From assembly GCF_014874095.1 (NCBI RefSeq), contig NZ_JADBEB010000001.1, positions 6,448,001 to 6,512,000 of the forward strand: a stretch of 64,000 bases of DNA, in the 5' to 3' direction. The translations under genes were made by a program, and so were the position numbers. Positions 45,084-52,588 of this stretch are shown in pieces. The number at the start of each line of letters is the position of its first letter. Positions within the stretch are counted from its first letter, which is position 1. The notes beneath the pieces are model-generated. The model was given only the letters and a program-made list of their open reading frames with translations, made no database searches and had not been told where the DNA came from. Origin of the DNA: Plantactinospora soyae (GTDB taxonomy: Bacteria > Actinomycetota > Actinomycetes > Mycobacteriales > Micromonosporaceae).

Positions 45084-46268
45084 GTGCATCGACGCGTACG
45101 CAAACTCCTCATCGCGGCCGTCCCGCTGGCGGTCGTCGTCTCGACCACGTCCTGCGCGAGCGGGACGGAGCCCGGAGCGGCACCGTCCGTCTCCGCCTCC
45201 GCCAGTTCACATGGCGGACACGGTGCCCCGCTCGACATACCGGCGGCGGCGCCACTGCGCAGCGGTGAACGGTTCGTCAACCTGACCATGCCGCAGCCGT
45301 ACCGGCCGGTGGCGCCCAACGGCGGCACCGACGAGTACCGGTGCTTCCTGGTCGACCCGAAGCTGACCGAGCAGGGCTTCCTGACCGGCAGTCAGTTCCT
45401 GCCGCAGAACACGGACATCGTCCATCACGCGATCTTCTTCCGGCTCGACCCGACCGACGCGGCACCGGCCCGCCAGCTCGACGCGGAGACCCCGGAACCG
45501 GGCTGGACCTGCTTCGGGGACGCCGGCATCGGCGACGCGGCCTGGGTCGCGCACTGGGCGCCGGGGGCGAACGAGACCCTGCTCGCGCCCGGAATCGGCT
45601 ATTCGATGCCACCCGGCAGTCAACTCGTGATGCAGGTGCACTACAACCTGCTCGGCGGCGAGGGCGGCGCGGTCGGCAGCGACCAGTCCGGCATCCGGCT
45701 GCGGATGCTCGCCGGCACCGCCAAAGTGGATCCGCTGGTCACCGAGCTACTGCCGGCGCCGGTCGAACTGCCGTGCGCGGAGAACGAGCGCGGTGAGTTG
45801 TGCGCGCGCGACGCCGCGGTACGGGACGTGGGGCGCCGGTTCGGTGCCGAGTCCGGCGCACAGGCCGAACAGCTCGACAGCTACTGCAACCGGGGCCGGG
45901 GCCCGGTCGCCGGCAACACCCAGCACTGCGACCACGAGATCCGCGAAGCAGGTCTGATCCACGCGCTCGCCGGGCACATGCACCTGCTCGGCCGCTCGAT
46001 CAAGATCGAACTCAATCCCGGTACGCCGAAGGCGCGGACCCTGCTCGACATCCCGACGTACAACTTCGACGAGCAGGCCACCCGGCCGCTGGCGGCGCCG
46101 GTGGCGGTCAAACCCGGCGACGTCTACCGGGTAACCTGCACCCACGACGTCACGCTGCGCCAACGGGTGCCGCAGCTACGTGCCCTGCCACCCCGGTACG
46201 TCGTCTGGGGCGAGGGCACCAGCGACGAGATGTGCCTCGGGCTCGTCATCCTGTCCCAGCCGTCCTGA
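45084..46268 (+). CDS. PHM/DBH-like copper type II monooxygenase lipoprotein
   Basis: The protein has 394 residues from GTG 45084 (TAGGAAG upstream). A lipoprotein signal ends at STTSC (Cys24). The two-domain layout and copper ligands of peptidylglycine hydroxylating and dopamine beta-monooxygenases are visible. CuH ligands are His114 and His115 (DIVHHAIFF) and His186 (QVHYNLL). CuM ligands are His298 and His300 (AGHMHLLGRS) and Met383 (SDEMCLG). Eukaryotic relatives hydroxylate peptides or catecholamines using ascorbate; the bacterial substrate is unknown. A His-rich SSHGGHGAP stretch follows the lipobox. The divergent YcnI-like gene suggests shared copper supply. Confidence 0.85.
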   Translation: MHRRVRKLLIAAVPLAVVVSTTSCASGTEPGAAPSVSASASSHGGHGAPLDIPAAAPLRSGERFVNLTMPQPYRPVAPNGGTDEYRCFLVDPKLTEQGFLTGSQFLPQNTDIVHHAIFFRLDPTDAAPARQLDAETPEPGWTCFGDAGIGDAAWVAHWAPGANETLLAPGIGYSMPPGSQLVMQVHYNLLGGEGGAVGSDQSGIRLRMLAGTAKVDPLVTELLPAPVELPCAENERGELCARDAAVRDVGRRFGAESGAQAEQLDSYCNRGRGPVAGNTQHCDHEIREAGLIHALAGHMHLLGRSIKIELNPGTPKARTLLDIPTYNFDEQATRPLAAPVAVKPGDVYRVTCTHDVTLRQRVPQLRALPPRYVVWGEGTSDEMCLGLVILSQPS

Positions 46269-46400
46269 GCGGGCTCGTTCATACTCGACACCCGGACCGG
46301 CGACACGCCGTTCGACAGAGGTTCCTAGCATTGTGACGGCTCTCCGCCCGACTGGCGGTGGAGGGCGGCGAGCGGCGCGACGTTACGGACCAAGGGACAG

Positions 46401-47339
46401 ATGGCAAAGACCGGTAACGACGGGAGTACGTCGGCGCGATCCATCCGACTTCCCGATCAGCACGGCGCGACGGGCCGTGGCGCGGCGGATCACGGGGCTG
46501 CGCCGGTCGGCGGGATCATCGAGCGGGCCGGTCGGGTCGCCCGGCCGAACCAGCGGCTCGGCCAGGTCGTGCCGCGTCGTCCCGAGGGAATCACCGGCAA
46601 CCAGTGGAACTCGGCCAGCCGAAGCGCCTTCGACTTCCTGGTGTCGGACCCTGCCGGCCGCGCGCCGTCGTACGCCGTCGAGTTCGTCGACCCCGGCGAC
46701 CAGACGGTGCAGGCACGGCGGGGCGACCGGATGAAGCACGCCGTCTGCGAGGCGGTCGGGCTGGAGCTGTTCCGGATCGAGTCCTCGACGCTGCGTCCCG
46801 GCACACACGGCCGGCGGATCGTCGAGTACGTCATCGACGCGCGGGCCTTCCTGGAGGCGACCGGCGATCCGGCCGAGTTCGCCGAGCTGTCGCCGGGCGG
46901 ACCGATGAGTTACCGGGACATCGTCGGGCGGCTGCCGGACGGGCGCGACGGCCACGTCAACGATCTCGGCGCGATGGCCCGGGCGGCGGCGGTGGACGCG
47001 TACGTGAACCGGGAACTGGTCGACCCGATCCTGCGCAGCCTGCAACTGGAGTGGAAGAACGGCCCGGCCGAGGGCTGGGCGTGGCTCCAGGTGCGGTCCG
47101 GGGCGTACCTCTTCGAGCGGGTCCGGATCTGGCAGCACCGGTTCACCTGCGGCATCGAGCCGGCTCGGCTGGCCGAGGATCTCGCAACCCTGGCGGTGGG
47201 GGAGCGCCTGCGACAGCGGGACGGTGCCGAGGCGCCGCTCGTCGACCGGGAGCGGCTGACCGGCGAACTCGACGTACTCCGGCAACGCCGGGACGAGCTG
47301 GAGAATCCGTACGCCTTCGACCACGTCTCGTTCGACTGA
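46401..47339 (+). CDS. DUF2726-like nuclease-fold protein
   Basis: The protein has 312 residues from ATG 46401 (AAGGGACAG upstream). Residues about 65-150 match the DUF2726/VSR-like restriction-endonuclease fold: SASRSAFDFLVSDPAGRAPS, YAVEFVDPGDQ, RRGDRMKHAVCEAVGLELFR and IESSTLRPG. The acidic residues in VEFVDP and the Arg/Lys in RRGDRMK correspond to the metal and phosphate-binding positions of the family. The C-terminal half is helical without known motifs (ELENPYAFDHVSFD at the end). A DNA-processing role is possible. It converges on the LPMO gene. Confidence 0.7.
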   Translation: MAKTGNDGSTSARSIRLPDQHGATGRGAADHGAAPVGGIIERAGRVARPNQRLGQVVPRRPEGITGNQWNSASRSAFDFLVSDPAGRAPSYAVEFVDPGDQTVQARRGDRMKHAVCEAVGLELFRIESSTLRPGTHGRRIVEYVIDARAFLEATGDPAEFAELSPGGPMSYRDIVGRLPDGRDGHVNDLGAMARAAAVDAYVNRELVDPILRSLQLEWKNGPAEGWAWLQVRSGAYLFERVRIWQHRFTCGIEPARLAEDLATLAVGERLRQRDGAEAPLVDRERLTGELDVLRQRRDELENPYAFDHVSFD

Positions 47340-47448
47340 CCGTCGGCGCGGGCGGCGGGCCGCCCCGAGTCCGATCCGGCGGGCGGCCCGGGATGCGATC
47401 CGGACAGCCTGGAGCCGGACCCGCGCGGACGCGGGCCCGGCCCAGGTG

Positions 47449-47472
47449 TCTGACCTCCGCCGAAAGGTCAGA
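47449..47472 (-). terminator. Hairpin at the LPMO stop codon
   Basis: Perfect 8-base arms tctgacct/aggtcaga flank 8 bases. The right arm contains the minus-strand TGA of the LPMO gene (47468-47470). Further GC-rich hairpins fill 47360-47445 between the convergent genes. Confidence 0.6.
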
Positions 47473-48637
47473 CCGCGGCGCAGCTCAGGGTCGGTACGGC
47501 ATTACTGCCGGACTGCGACCCGACGAACCCGAAGGTGGTGCTGCCGCCGGAGCCGAGGCTGCCGTTGTAGTCGACGTTACGGGCGGTGATACTCGATCCG
47601 CTTGAGGCGATGTTCGCACCCCAGGTCGAACTGACCGCCTGACCGTTGGCGAAGGTCCAACTCACCGTCCAGCCGCTGATCGCCGTACTGCCGGCGGTGA
47701 CCCGTACGTCGGCCTGGAAGCCGCCGTTCCAGGTACCGGTGACCGCGTACGTCGCCGAACAGCTCCGCGCGCCACCGGGCGGAGTCGTCGGCACCGGGGT
47801 ACGCGTCGGGGTGGCCGTCGGAGTGCGGGTCGGCGTCGCCGTCGGAGTGGGGGTCGGGGTACGCGTCGGCGTGGCGGTCGGCGTCGGGTTGCCGCCCCCG
47901 CCGCCCGGGAAGTTCACGTCACTGCACCAGTAGTAGTTCTGGTCCGAGTGGCTGGCCTTCCAGATCACGAAGACGATGTGCCGCCCGGTACGTCCCGGCG
48001 CGCTGATCGCGATCGAGTTGGAGACGCCGTTCAGCACCGGATCGCCGTTCTCCCGGGTGCCCGCGCCCGGCGCGTACCGGCCGGTCTCCTTGAGCAGTTC
48101 GAGGTTGCTCCAGCCCAGCCGTTGGGTGAGCGGGTTGAACCCCTGTCGGGTGACGTAGATCAGGAAGTAGTCCGCACCGTGCAGCGCCTGGTCGTGGACG
48201 GTGACGTTGAAGTTGTTGCTGATGTTCGCGGCCTGCCAGTTGCCCGGGTTGTCCAGCGCGGCGTACCGGACGCCACCGGTCTCTCCGGCGCTGCAGAGTT
48301 GTCCACTCGGGACGTGTCCCTGGTGGTCGCCGGCCACGCCCTCCCGGTACAGGCCGTTCCAGTTCCACATCGCGCTCGGGTCGGCCTGCCAGGCCTGCCA
48401 GCACATCGGGTCCTGGGTGGCCATGTTCGGGTTCTGGAAGTCGTTGCCCCAGCGCTTCCAGCAGCCGTAGTTGCGCGAGGCCGGGTTGATCGTCGAGCCG
48501 TGGGCGCTGGCGCTGTCCCGGGTGACCGCCAGGACCGTGGCGACGAGGACGACCACGGTCGCCGCGAGAGCGAGGACCCGCAGGACCATCGGGGCGCGGC
48601 GTCGGGCCGGATTCAGAGATTGGGCGGAAGAAGACAT
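47468..48637 (-). CDS. AA10 lytic polysaccharide monooxygenase with CBM2
   Basis: The protein has 389 residues from ATG 48637. The signal peptide ends DSASA, leaving His46 as the mature N-terminus (HGSTINPASRNYGCWKRW), the first residue of the copper histidine brace. The second brace histidine lies in the ALHGADYF segment near residue 153. The AA10 domain (to about residue 245, ending NYYWCSDVNFP) is followed by a Pro/Thr-repeat linker encoded by tandem DNA repeats (about 47780-47890) and a C-terminal CBM2 (from CSATYAVTGTWNGGF). It oxidatively cleaves crystalline cellulose or chitin. CBM2 favours cellulose, in keeping with the xylanases nearby. Confidence 0.96.
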   Translation of the reverse strand: MSSSAQSLNPARRRAPMVLRVLALAATVVVLVATVLAVTRDSASAHGSTINPASRNYGCWKRWGNDFQNPNMATQDPMCWQAWQADPSAMWNWNGLYREGVAGDHQGHVPSGQLCSAGETGGVRYAALDNPGNWQAANISNNFNVTVHDQALHGADYFLIYVTRQGFNPLTQRLGWSNLELLKETGRYAPGAGTRENGDPVLNGVSNSIAISAPGRTGRHIVFVIWKASHSDQNYYWCSDVNFPGGGGGNPTPTATPTRTPTPTPTATPTRTPTATPTRTPVPTTPPGGARSCSATYAVTGTWNGGFQADVRVTAGSTAISGWTVSWTFANGQAVSSTWGANIASSGSSITARNVDYNGSLGSGGSTTFGFVGSQSGSNAVPTLSCAAV

Positions 48638-48735
48638 GGGATCCCCAGACGTCGATTGCACGAGCGAGTACGCGGAAGGCTGCCCGGCGCTCCCACACCG
48701 ACCACCCGGCTCCGGCGGCGGTGTCCCTGGACAGA

Positions 48736-48786
48736 GATTCACACCGATGGATAGTGCTTGTCAATAGTTTGGAAGGACAACAAACT
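48736..48786 (-). promoter_or_regulatory. LPMO promoter with upstream dyad
   Basis: A TTGACA -35 (48759-48764) lies 17 bases from a weak TGAATC -10 (48736-48741). Arms agtttg (48766-48771) and caaact (48781-48786) form a dyad directly upstream of the -35, echoing the xylanase promoters. Confidence 0.45.
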
Positions 48787-48807
48787 GTCGTCCGTCGGGT
48801 TGCCGGG

Positions 48808-49056
48808 TCATCTCGGAACCCAGCCGATGAACCGGCGGTACAGGTCGCGTGGTGTGGGCCGATCGACCGGCTGGAGCGGGTGCAGATCGGCGGTGGCGTC
48901 GTACAACGTCGTACAGAGGTAGACGGAGAGGCCGACGCGGTCGTCGGCGTACTCGGTCAACAGGATCTTCCGGGCGGTCCGGCACGGCCAGGCGGCGGCG
49001 CAGGCCCGGCACCGCCACGACGGACGTCGCGGCAGGTGCGGCCCGTCGCTGGTCAC
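48808..49056 (-). CDS. Small CxxCxxxWPC protein (module B, gene 2)
   Basis: The protein has 82 residues from GTG 49056. That GTG overlaps the TGA of the upstream gene as GTGA, so the two are translationally coupled. The sequence TSDGPHLPRRPSWRCRACA is followed by AAWPC, a helical region (RTARKILLTEYADDRVGLSV) and the ending DLYRRFIGWVPR. It is a paralogue of the 13858-14124 product. The cysteine knuckle suggests a bound metal. The function is unknown. Confidence 0.75.
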   Translation of the reverse strand: MTSDGPHLPRRPSWRCRACAAAWPCRTARKILLTEYADDRVGLSVYLCTTLYDATADLHPLQPVDRPTPRDLYRRFIGWVPR

Positions 49057-49334
49057 GACCGATATCGGGGTACGTCGTGCCGCCCGGCCGCCGTCACCCC
49101 GCAGTCCCGCTGTCCGGGCCGACCCGGTCGACCCGCCCAGCGATCCCAGCGCTGGTTCGTCGGCCAGAGTCGGGGCGACAGCGGCGGGGGATAGGGCAGC
49201 GGCGTCGGCGGGGCGGCCCGATCCGGACAGCGCCAGCGGTGACCGCAGCGGCAGTACCGCCACAGTCGACGCCAGTCCCGGAAATGCCGGGGCGCGTACG
49301 GCACGGGTGTGGGCTTCCGGCGTGGCCATCGCAT
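49053..49334 (-). CDS. Small Cys-rich RDWRRLW protein (module B, gene 1)
   Basis: The protein has 93 residues from ATG 49334, with AGGGAGG about eight bases upstream. Core: FRDWRRLWRYCRCGHRWRCP with CxCx5C cysteines, then PTPLPYPPPLSP. Both the core and the proline stretch are shared with the product of 14198-14509, while overlapping alternative frames are not. It is divergent from the Scr1-like gene. The function is unknown. Confidence 0.72.
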   Translation of the reverse strand: MRWPRRKPTPVPYAPRHFRDWRRLWRYCRCGHRWRCPDRAAPPTPLPYPPPLSPRLWPTNQRWDRWAGRPGRPGQRDCGVTAAGRHDVPRYRS

Positions 49335-49546
49335 CGTCGGGACCTCCCTGGCTCGGGTCCGGGGCGGGCCGTCCCGGCACGCTGCTTCCGGGACGGCCCA
49401 GCGGCGGCGCCCGGGGGATATCGGGGAGAAATCCGGACGGTGCCGCTACGGACAGTGTGGTGACGATGCCGCTACTCTCGGAACGATTTATCCGCCGACC
49501 GCCCGGCGGTACGGCGCCGGGGGCTTTCCTGTGTAGAGGTGTGCAG

Positions 49547-50347
49547 ATGGCCCATCCGCCCACGTTGGAGCTGTTCGCCGAGGAGCTGCGGTTGTCCCGG
49601 ACGTCAGCCGGGATGTCGCAGGACGCCCTCGGCGCCGAGATCAGCTTCTCCGCGTCCCTGGTAGCCGGCGTGGAGCAGTGCCGCCGGATACCGCAGCCCG
49701 AGTTCACCGCCCGCTGCGACAGCGTGCTCAAGACCGGCGGCCGACTGGAGAGAATCCGACTCAAGCTGGGCCGGGACGTCGTACTGCCGTGGTTCCGCGA
49801 ATGGATCCTGATCGAACGCGAGGCCACGATGCTCTGCTCGTACGAGGCTCTGGTGGTGCCGGGGCTGTTACAGACCGAGGGGTACGCCCGGTCGCTGTTG
49901 GAGGGTGCCAGCCGGTTCACCGAGGAAGAGATCGAGCAGCAGGTCGCCAGTCGACTGGAGCGGCAGGTCGTGCTGGATCGGAACCCGCCGCCGCTGTTCG
50001 TCGCGGTACTGGACGAATACATCCTGCGCCGCCCGGTCGGAGGGCTTGAAGTGATGACGGCGCAACTCCGGCACCTGGTGGAGGTCGGTCATCGCCCCCG
50101 GGTGCACCTGCACGTGGTACCGGCCGGCGCCGGTGCCTACCCCGGACTGAACGGCGCTTTCGTGCTGGCCACGCCATCGGAGGGGGATGACCTGGCGTAT
50201 CTGGACAACCAGCTCCAGGGTCACATCGTGCAGCGGCAGGCGGACGTACTATCGCTGCGGGAGACCTGGGAGTCGGTGCGCGCACGAGCGCTGCCGCACG
50301 AGCGCAGCATCGAGCTGATCACGGAGGCGACACAGGCATGGAGCTGA
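49547..50347 (+). CDS. Scr1-family (DUF5753) HTH regulator, module B
   Basis: The protein has 266 residues from ATG 49547 (AGAGGTG upstream). A GTG two codons earlier is an alternative. The HTH is at residues 8-65 (FAEELRLSRTSAGMSQDALG, SASLVAGVEQCRRIPQPEF). The DUF5753 domain reads MLCSYEALVVPGLLQTEGYA, VAVLDEYILRRPVGGLEVM and VHLHVVPAGAGAYPGLNGAF. It is similar along its whole length to the regulator at 14739 but clearly diverged, so duplication is old. It is coupled to the downstream DUF397 gene by a 10-base overlap. Confidence 0.92.
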   Translation: MAHPPTLELFAEELRLSRTSAGMSQDALGAEISFSASLVAGVEQCRRIPQPEFTARCDSVLKTGGRLERIRLKLGRDVVLPWFREWILIEREATMLCSYEALVVPGLLQTEGYARSLLEGASRFTEEEIEQQVASRLERQVVLDRNPPPLFVAVLDEYILRRPVGGLEVMTAQLRHLVEVGHRPRVHLHVVPAGAGAYPGLNGAFVLATPSEGDDLAYLDNQLQGHIVQRQADVLSLRETWESVRARALPHERSIELITEATQAWS

Positions 50348-50529
50348 GCGGCGCCAACTGGCGCAAGAGCAGCCGGAGCAGTGGAAACGGTGGCAACTGC
50401 GTGGAGGTCGCCGACAACCTTTCCGGGGTGGTCGGGGTACGGGACAGCAAGGATCCGAGCGGTCCGGTGCTCACCTTCGCTCCGTACGCCTGGCGGGCCT
50501 TCGTCCGCAACGCGGCCCGGTCCCGCTGA
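50338..50529 (+). CDS. DUF397 (Scr2-like) small protein, module B
   Basis: The protein has 63 residues, the same length as its module A paralogue and starting in the same 10-base overlap with the regulator. Signature: NWRKSSRSSGNGGNCVEVAD, VGVRDSKDPSGPVLTFAPYA, then WRAFVRNAARSR. It is the presumed partner, and by the Scr1/Scr2 model the toxin-like member, of the upstream regulator. Confidence 0.93.
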   Translation: MELSGANWRKSSRSSGNGGNCVEVADNLSGVVGVRDSKDPSGPVLTFAPYAWRAFVRNAARSR

Positions 50530-50555
50530 CCGCTGGACCCACCCGAGTAACGGCC

Positions 50556-50590
50556 GGAGCCTGCATGGTCGGGGTGACCATGCAGGCTCC
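50556..50590 (+). terminator. Terminator after module B
   Basis: A perfect 15-base stem (ggagcctgcatggtc with gaccatgcaggctcc) encloses the 5-base loop ggggt, 26 bases past the DUF397 stop. Confidence 0.85.
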
Positions 50591-50724
50591 GCGAACGATG
50601 ACCCGCTGGGATGACTACCGGAATGCCGACCCCGGTCGGATTCCGATCCGGGTGGACCTTGACGACTTCTTGTCGTGTGCGCTACCAGAAGTCATCAAGA
50701 TCTGTGCGATCCCATTCAGGGGCG

Positions 50725-51729
50725 TTACTTGGGTAGGTTGTTCGTCCACTCTGCCGTCAGCTTGTAGGAGCTGTCGGCGGCGTGGTCGCCCGCGAACCCG
50801 GCGTTTCCGCCGTCAGGCGTGACGTACCAGCTGGTTTCGCGGATCTGCGAGTTCTTCAGATCGACAACCAGGCGGGCCGGCGTCTGCTGGGCGACGAGCG
50901 TGATCTCCAGGACTTGGCCGCCGTCGACCTTGCCGAGGCTCTTCACGTTGGGGTACAAGGCGATCGCGCGGAAGGCGGCGGCGCGGACCTTCGGCGGGGC
51001 CGGCAACTGCGAGACCAGGGAGATCAGCCCCTCGAACGTGAGTTGCTGCTGCTGGCCGGGGGTCAACTTGCCGTCGCTCGTCCTCACGTCACTGTCCAGG
51101 AGGGCATCCTCGAGCCACTTCTTCAAGGCCTCCGGCTGGCTCGGCAGCTTCTGAAGCTCGTCGATGCTGATGTCCGAGCCGCCCAGGCTGAGCGCGACCG
51201 GCTGAGGGATCTTGAACATCTTGCCGTTCGTCTTGACACCCCGGAACCAGCTCTGGCCATCACGGCCGTGCCAGCTCTCGTACTGCTGCGGTGTCCCGTT
51301 CTTGCCGTACGTGGACACGGTCTTGGTGTACCAGTAGGTGCCGGAACCCTCGGGGGCCTCTTCCGCGGCGGTGGCGGCGGCGAGCAGGATCTGCGACCCG
51401 GACATCTCGGTCACGACGGGCGGCGCCGCGCCGTCGTTCACCGCGCCGTCGTCCACTGCGCCGCCGACGCCGCCCACTCCGATCACCACCGCTGCGGCGG
51501 TCGCTGCGGCGGCGCCGGTCAGCGCCGAGGTCAGCCAGATCCGGCGCCGCTTCGGTGCGTGGCGCGGGGCCTGCTCGGCCGTCCGCAGGTCCTGGTCGAT
51601 GTGGCTCATCACGAACTCCTGGAGTAGCTGGTGACGGTCGCTCGGAAGATCCCGCTCCACCGGCTCCGGCAGCAGCCGGGCCAGCTCTTCACGGTCGTTC
51701 GCGTCGGGCTGGATCGGGGTGGGATTCAT
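50725..51729 (-). CDS. CU044_5270-type membrane protein, probable anti-sigma partner
   Basis: The protein has 334 residues. The ATG overlaps the stop of the sigma gene (ATGA). A cytoplasmic N-terminus (LLPEPVERDLPSDRHQLLQE, APRHAPKRRRIW) is followed by one membrane helix (LTSALTGAAAATAAAVVIGV). About 230 extracellular residues follow, with GSGTYWYTKTVSTYG, QYESWHGRDGQSWFRG, AAFRAIALYPNVKSLGKVDG and ARLVVDLKNSQIRETSW, the pattern of the CU044_5270 family. These are found downstream of SigE-type ECF sigma genes. An anti-sigma role is likely from context only. Confidence 0.82.
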   Translation of the reverse strand: MNPTPIQPDANDREELARLLPEPVERDLPSDRHQLLQEFVMSHIDQDLRTAEQAPRHAPKRRRIWLTSALTGAAAATAAAVVIGVGGVGGAVDDGAVNDGAAPPVVTEMSGSQILLAAATAAEEAPEGSGTYWYTKTVSTYGKNGTPQQYESWHGRDGQSWFRGVKTNGKMFKIPQPVALSLGGSDISIDELQKLPSQPEALKKWLEDALLDSDVRTSDGKLTPGQQQQLTFEGLISLVSQLPAPPKVRAAAFRAIALYPNVKSLGKVDGGQVLEITLVAQQTPARLVVDLKNSQIRETSWYVTPDGGNAGFAGDHAADSSYKLTAEWTNNLPK

Positions 51730-52418
51730 CGGGCGTTCTCCTGAGCGAGCAGGACCGCGATCTCGCGGTCACCTATTACCTGTCCGGGTCCGGGAACGGG
51801 TTCCCGATTTTCTTCGGGTGGTCGGAGCTTTCCGGTGGCGACGAGCTTCTGTAGCTTCTTCCGCGCCCTGGACAGCCGGGACCGCACCGTGCCGACCGGT
51901 ACGCCGAGCGCCTCGGCGGCCTCGGCGTAGTCGAGCCCGGACCACACACAGAGCGCCAGTACCTCGCGCTCGGGCTTGCGGAGCGCCTCCAACGCGGTAC
52001 GCACCAGGGCGAGCCGTTCACGGTCGTTGATCCGGTTGGTGACCTCGTCGGCGAAGTCCGGCACCACCTCCTCCCTCGGCAGTCTGGCCAGCACACCGTC
52101 GTACCGTCGCGCGGCCCGGCGTACGTTGCGGGCCACGTTGGTGGCGATGCCCAGCAGCCACGGGCGCAGTGAGCCGCCCTCGGCATCGACGTCGACCCGG
52201 TCGCGCAACCGCCATGCCTCAAGGAAGGTCAGCGACACCACGTCTTCCGCCACCGACCAGGTGCCGGCCAGCCGGAAGGCGTGGTTGTAGACCGAGCGGA
52301 CGTGTTCGTCGAAGAGTTCCCTGAACGCGTCCGGATCCCCGGCGTGCACGCGGGCACGCATACTCATCTCCACATGTTCTGTCTGTCCGGCCGGTCGGGA
52401 TGAGTTCCCATTAGCCAC
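51726..52418 (-). CDS. ECF-family RNA polymerase sigma factor
   Basis: The protein has 230 residues from GTG 52418. An ATG about 17 codons later (MSMRARVHAGDPDAFRELF) is a serious alternative. Sigma-2 is EHVRSVYNHAFRLAGTWSVA followed by EDVVSLTFLEAWR. Sigma-4 is LRKPEREVLALCVWSGLDYA and LGVPVGTVRSRLSRARKKL. A C-terminal extension (EENREPVPGPGQVIGDREI) is specific to this type. It is co-transcribed with the membrane protein through a four-base overlap, indicating a membrane-signal pathway. It is divergent from the pectate lyase gene. Confidence 0.92.
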   Translation of the reverse strand: MANGNSSRPAGQTEHVEMSMRARVHAGDPDAFRELFDEHVRSVYNHAFRLAGTWSVAEDVVSLTFLEAWRLRDRVDVDAEGGSLRPWLLGIATNVARNVRRAARRYDGVLARLPREEVVPDFADEVTNRINDRERLALVRTALEALRKPEREVLALCVWSGLDYAEAAEALGVPVGTVRSRLSRARKKLQKLVATGKLRPPEENREPVPGPGQVIGDREIAVLLAQENAR

Positions 52419-52503
52419 CTCACATTCGCCGGGTCAGATTCCGGGCGGACGAGCCATCGACGACTGTCCCTTGATTTCGTCGTCCGGAGACCGTAGCTTG
52501 CGA

Positions 52504-52515
52504 GAAAGCGCTTTC
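52504..52515. promoter_or_regulatory. LacI-type palindrome upstream of the pectate lyase gene
   Basis: gaaagcgctttc is a perfect 12-base CG-centred palindrome, 73 bases before the ATG at 52589. A TAGCTT -10-like box lies directly upstream, so the palindrome would sit around the transcription start. Confidence 0.6.
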
Positions 52516-52588
52516 CAGCAGATCCGACGGCCTCTGGCCGTGGGCATGCCCGCGTCCCACGCGGCCCGCTGAAAGGGGTACGACAACG

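Noticed and set aside
47780-47890. Tandem DNA repeats as a mobile or regulatory repeat
   Set aside because: They encode the Pro/Thr linker of the LPMO in frame, which explains them.
48808-49056. Flavin reductase label seen for relatives of this small protein
   Set aside because: It has 82 residues with a Cys knuckle and no flavin-binding motif, so the label is unsupported.
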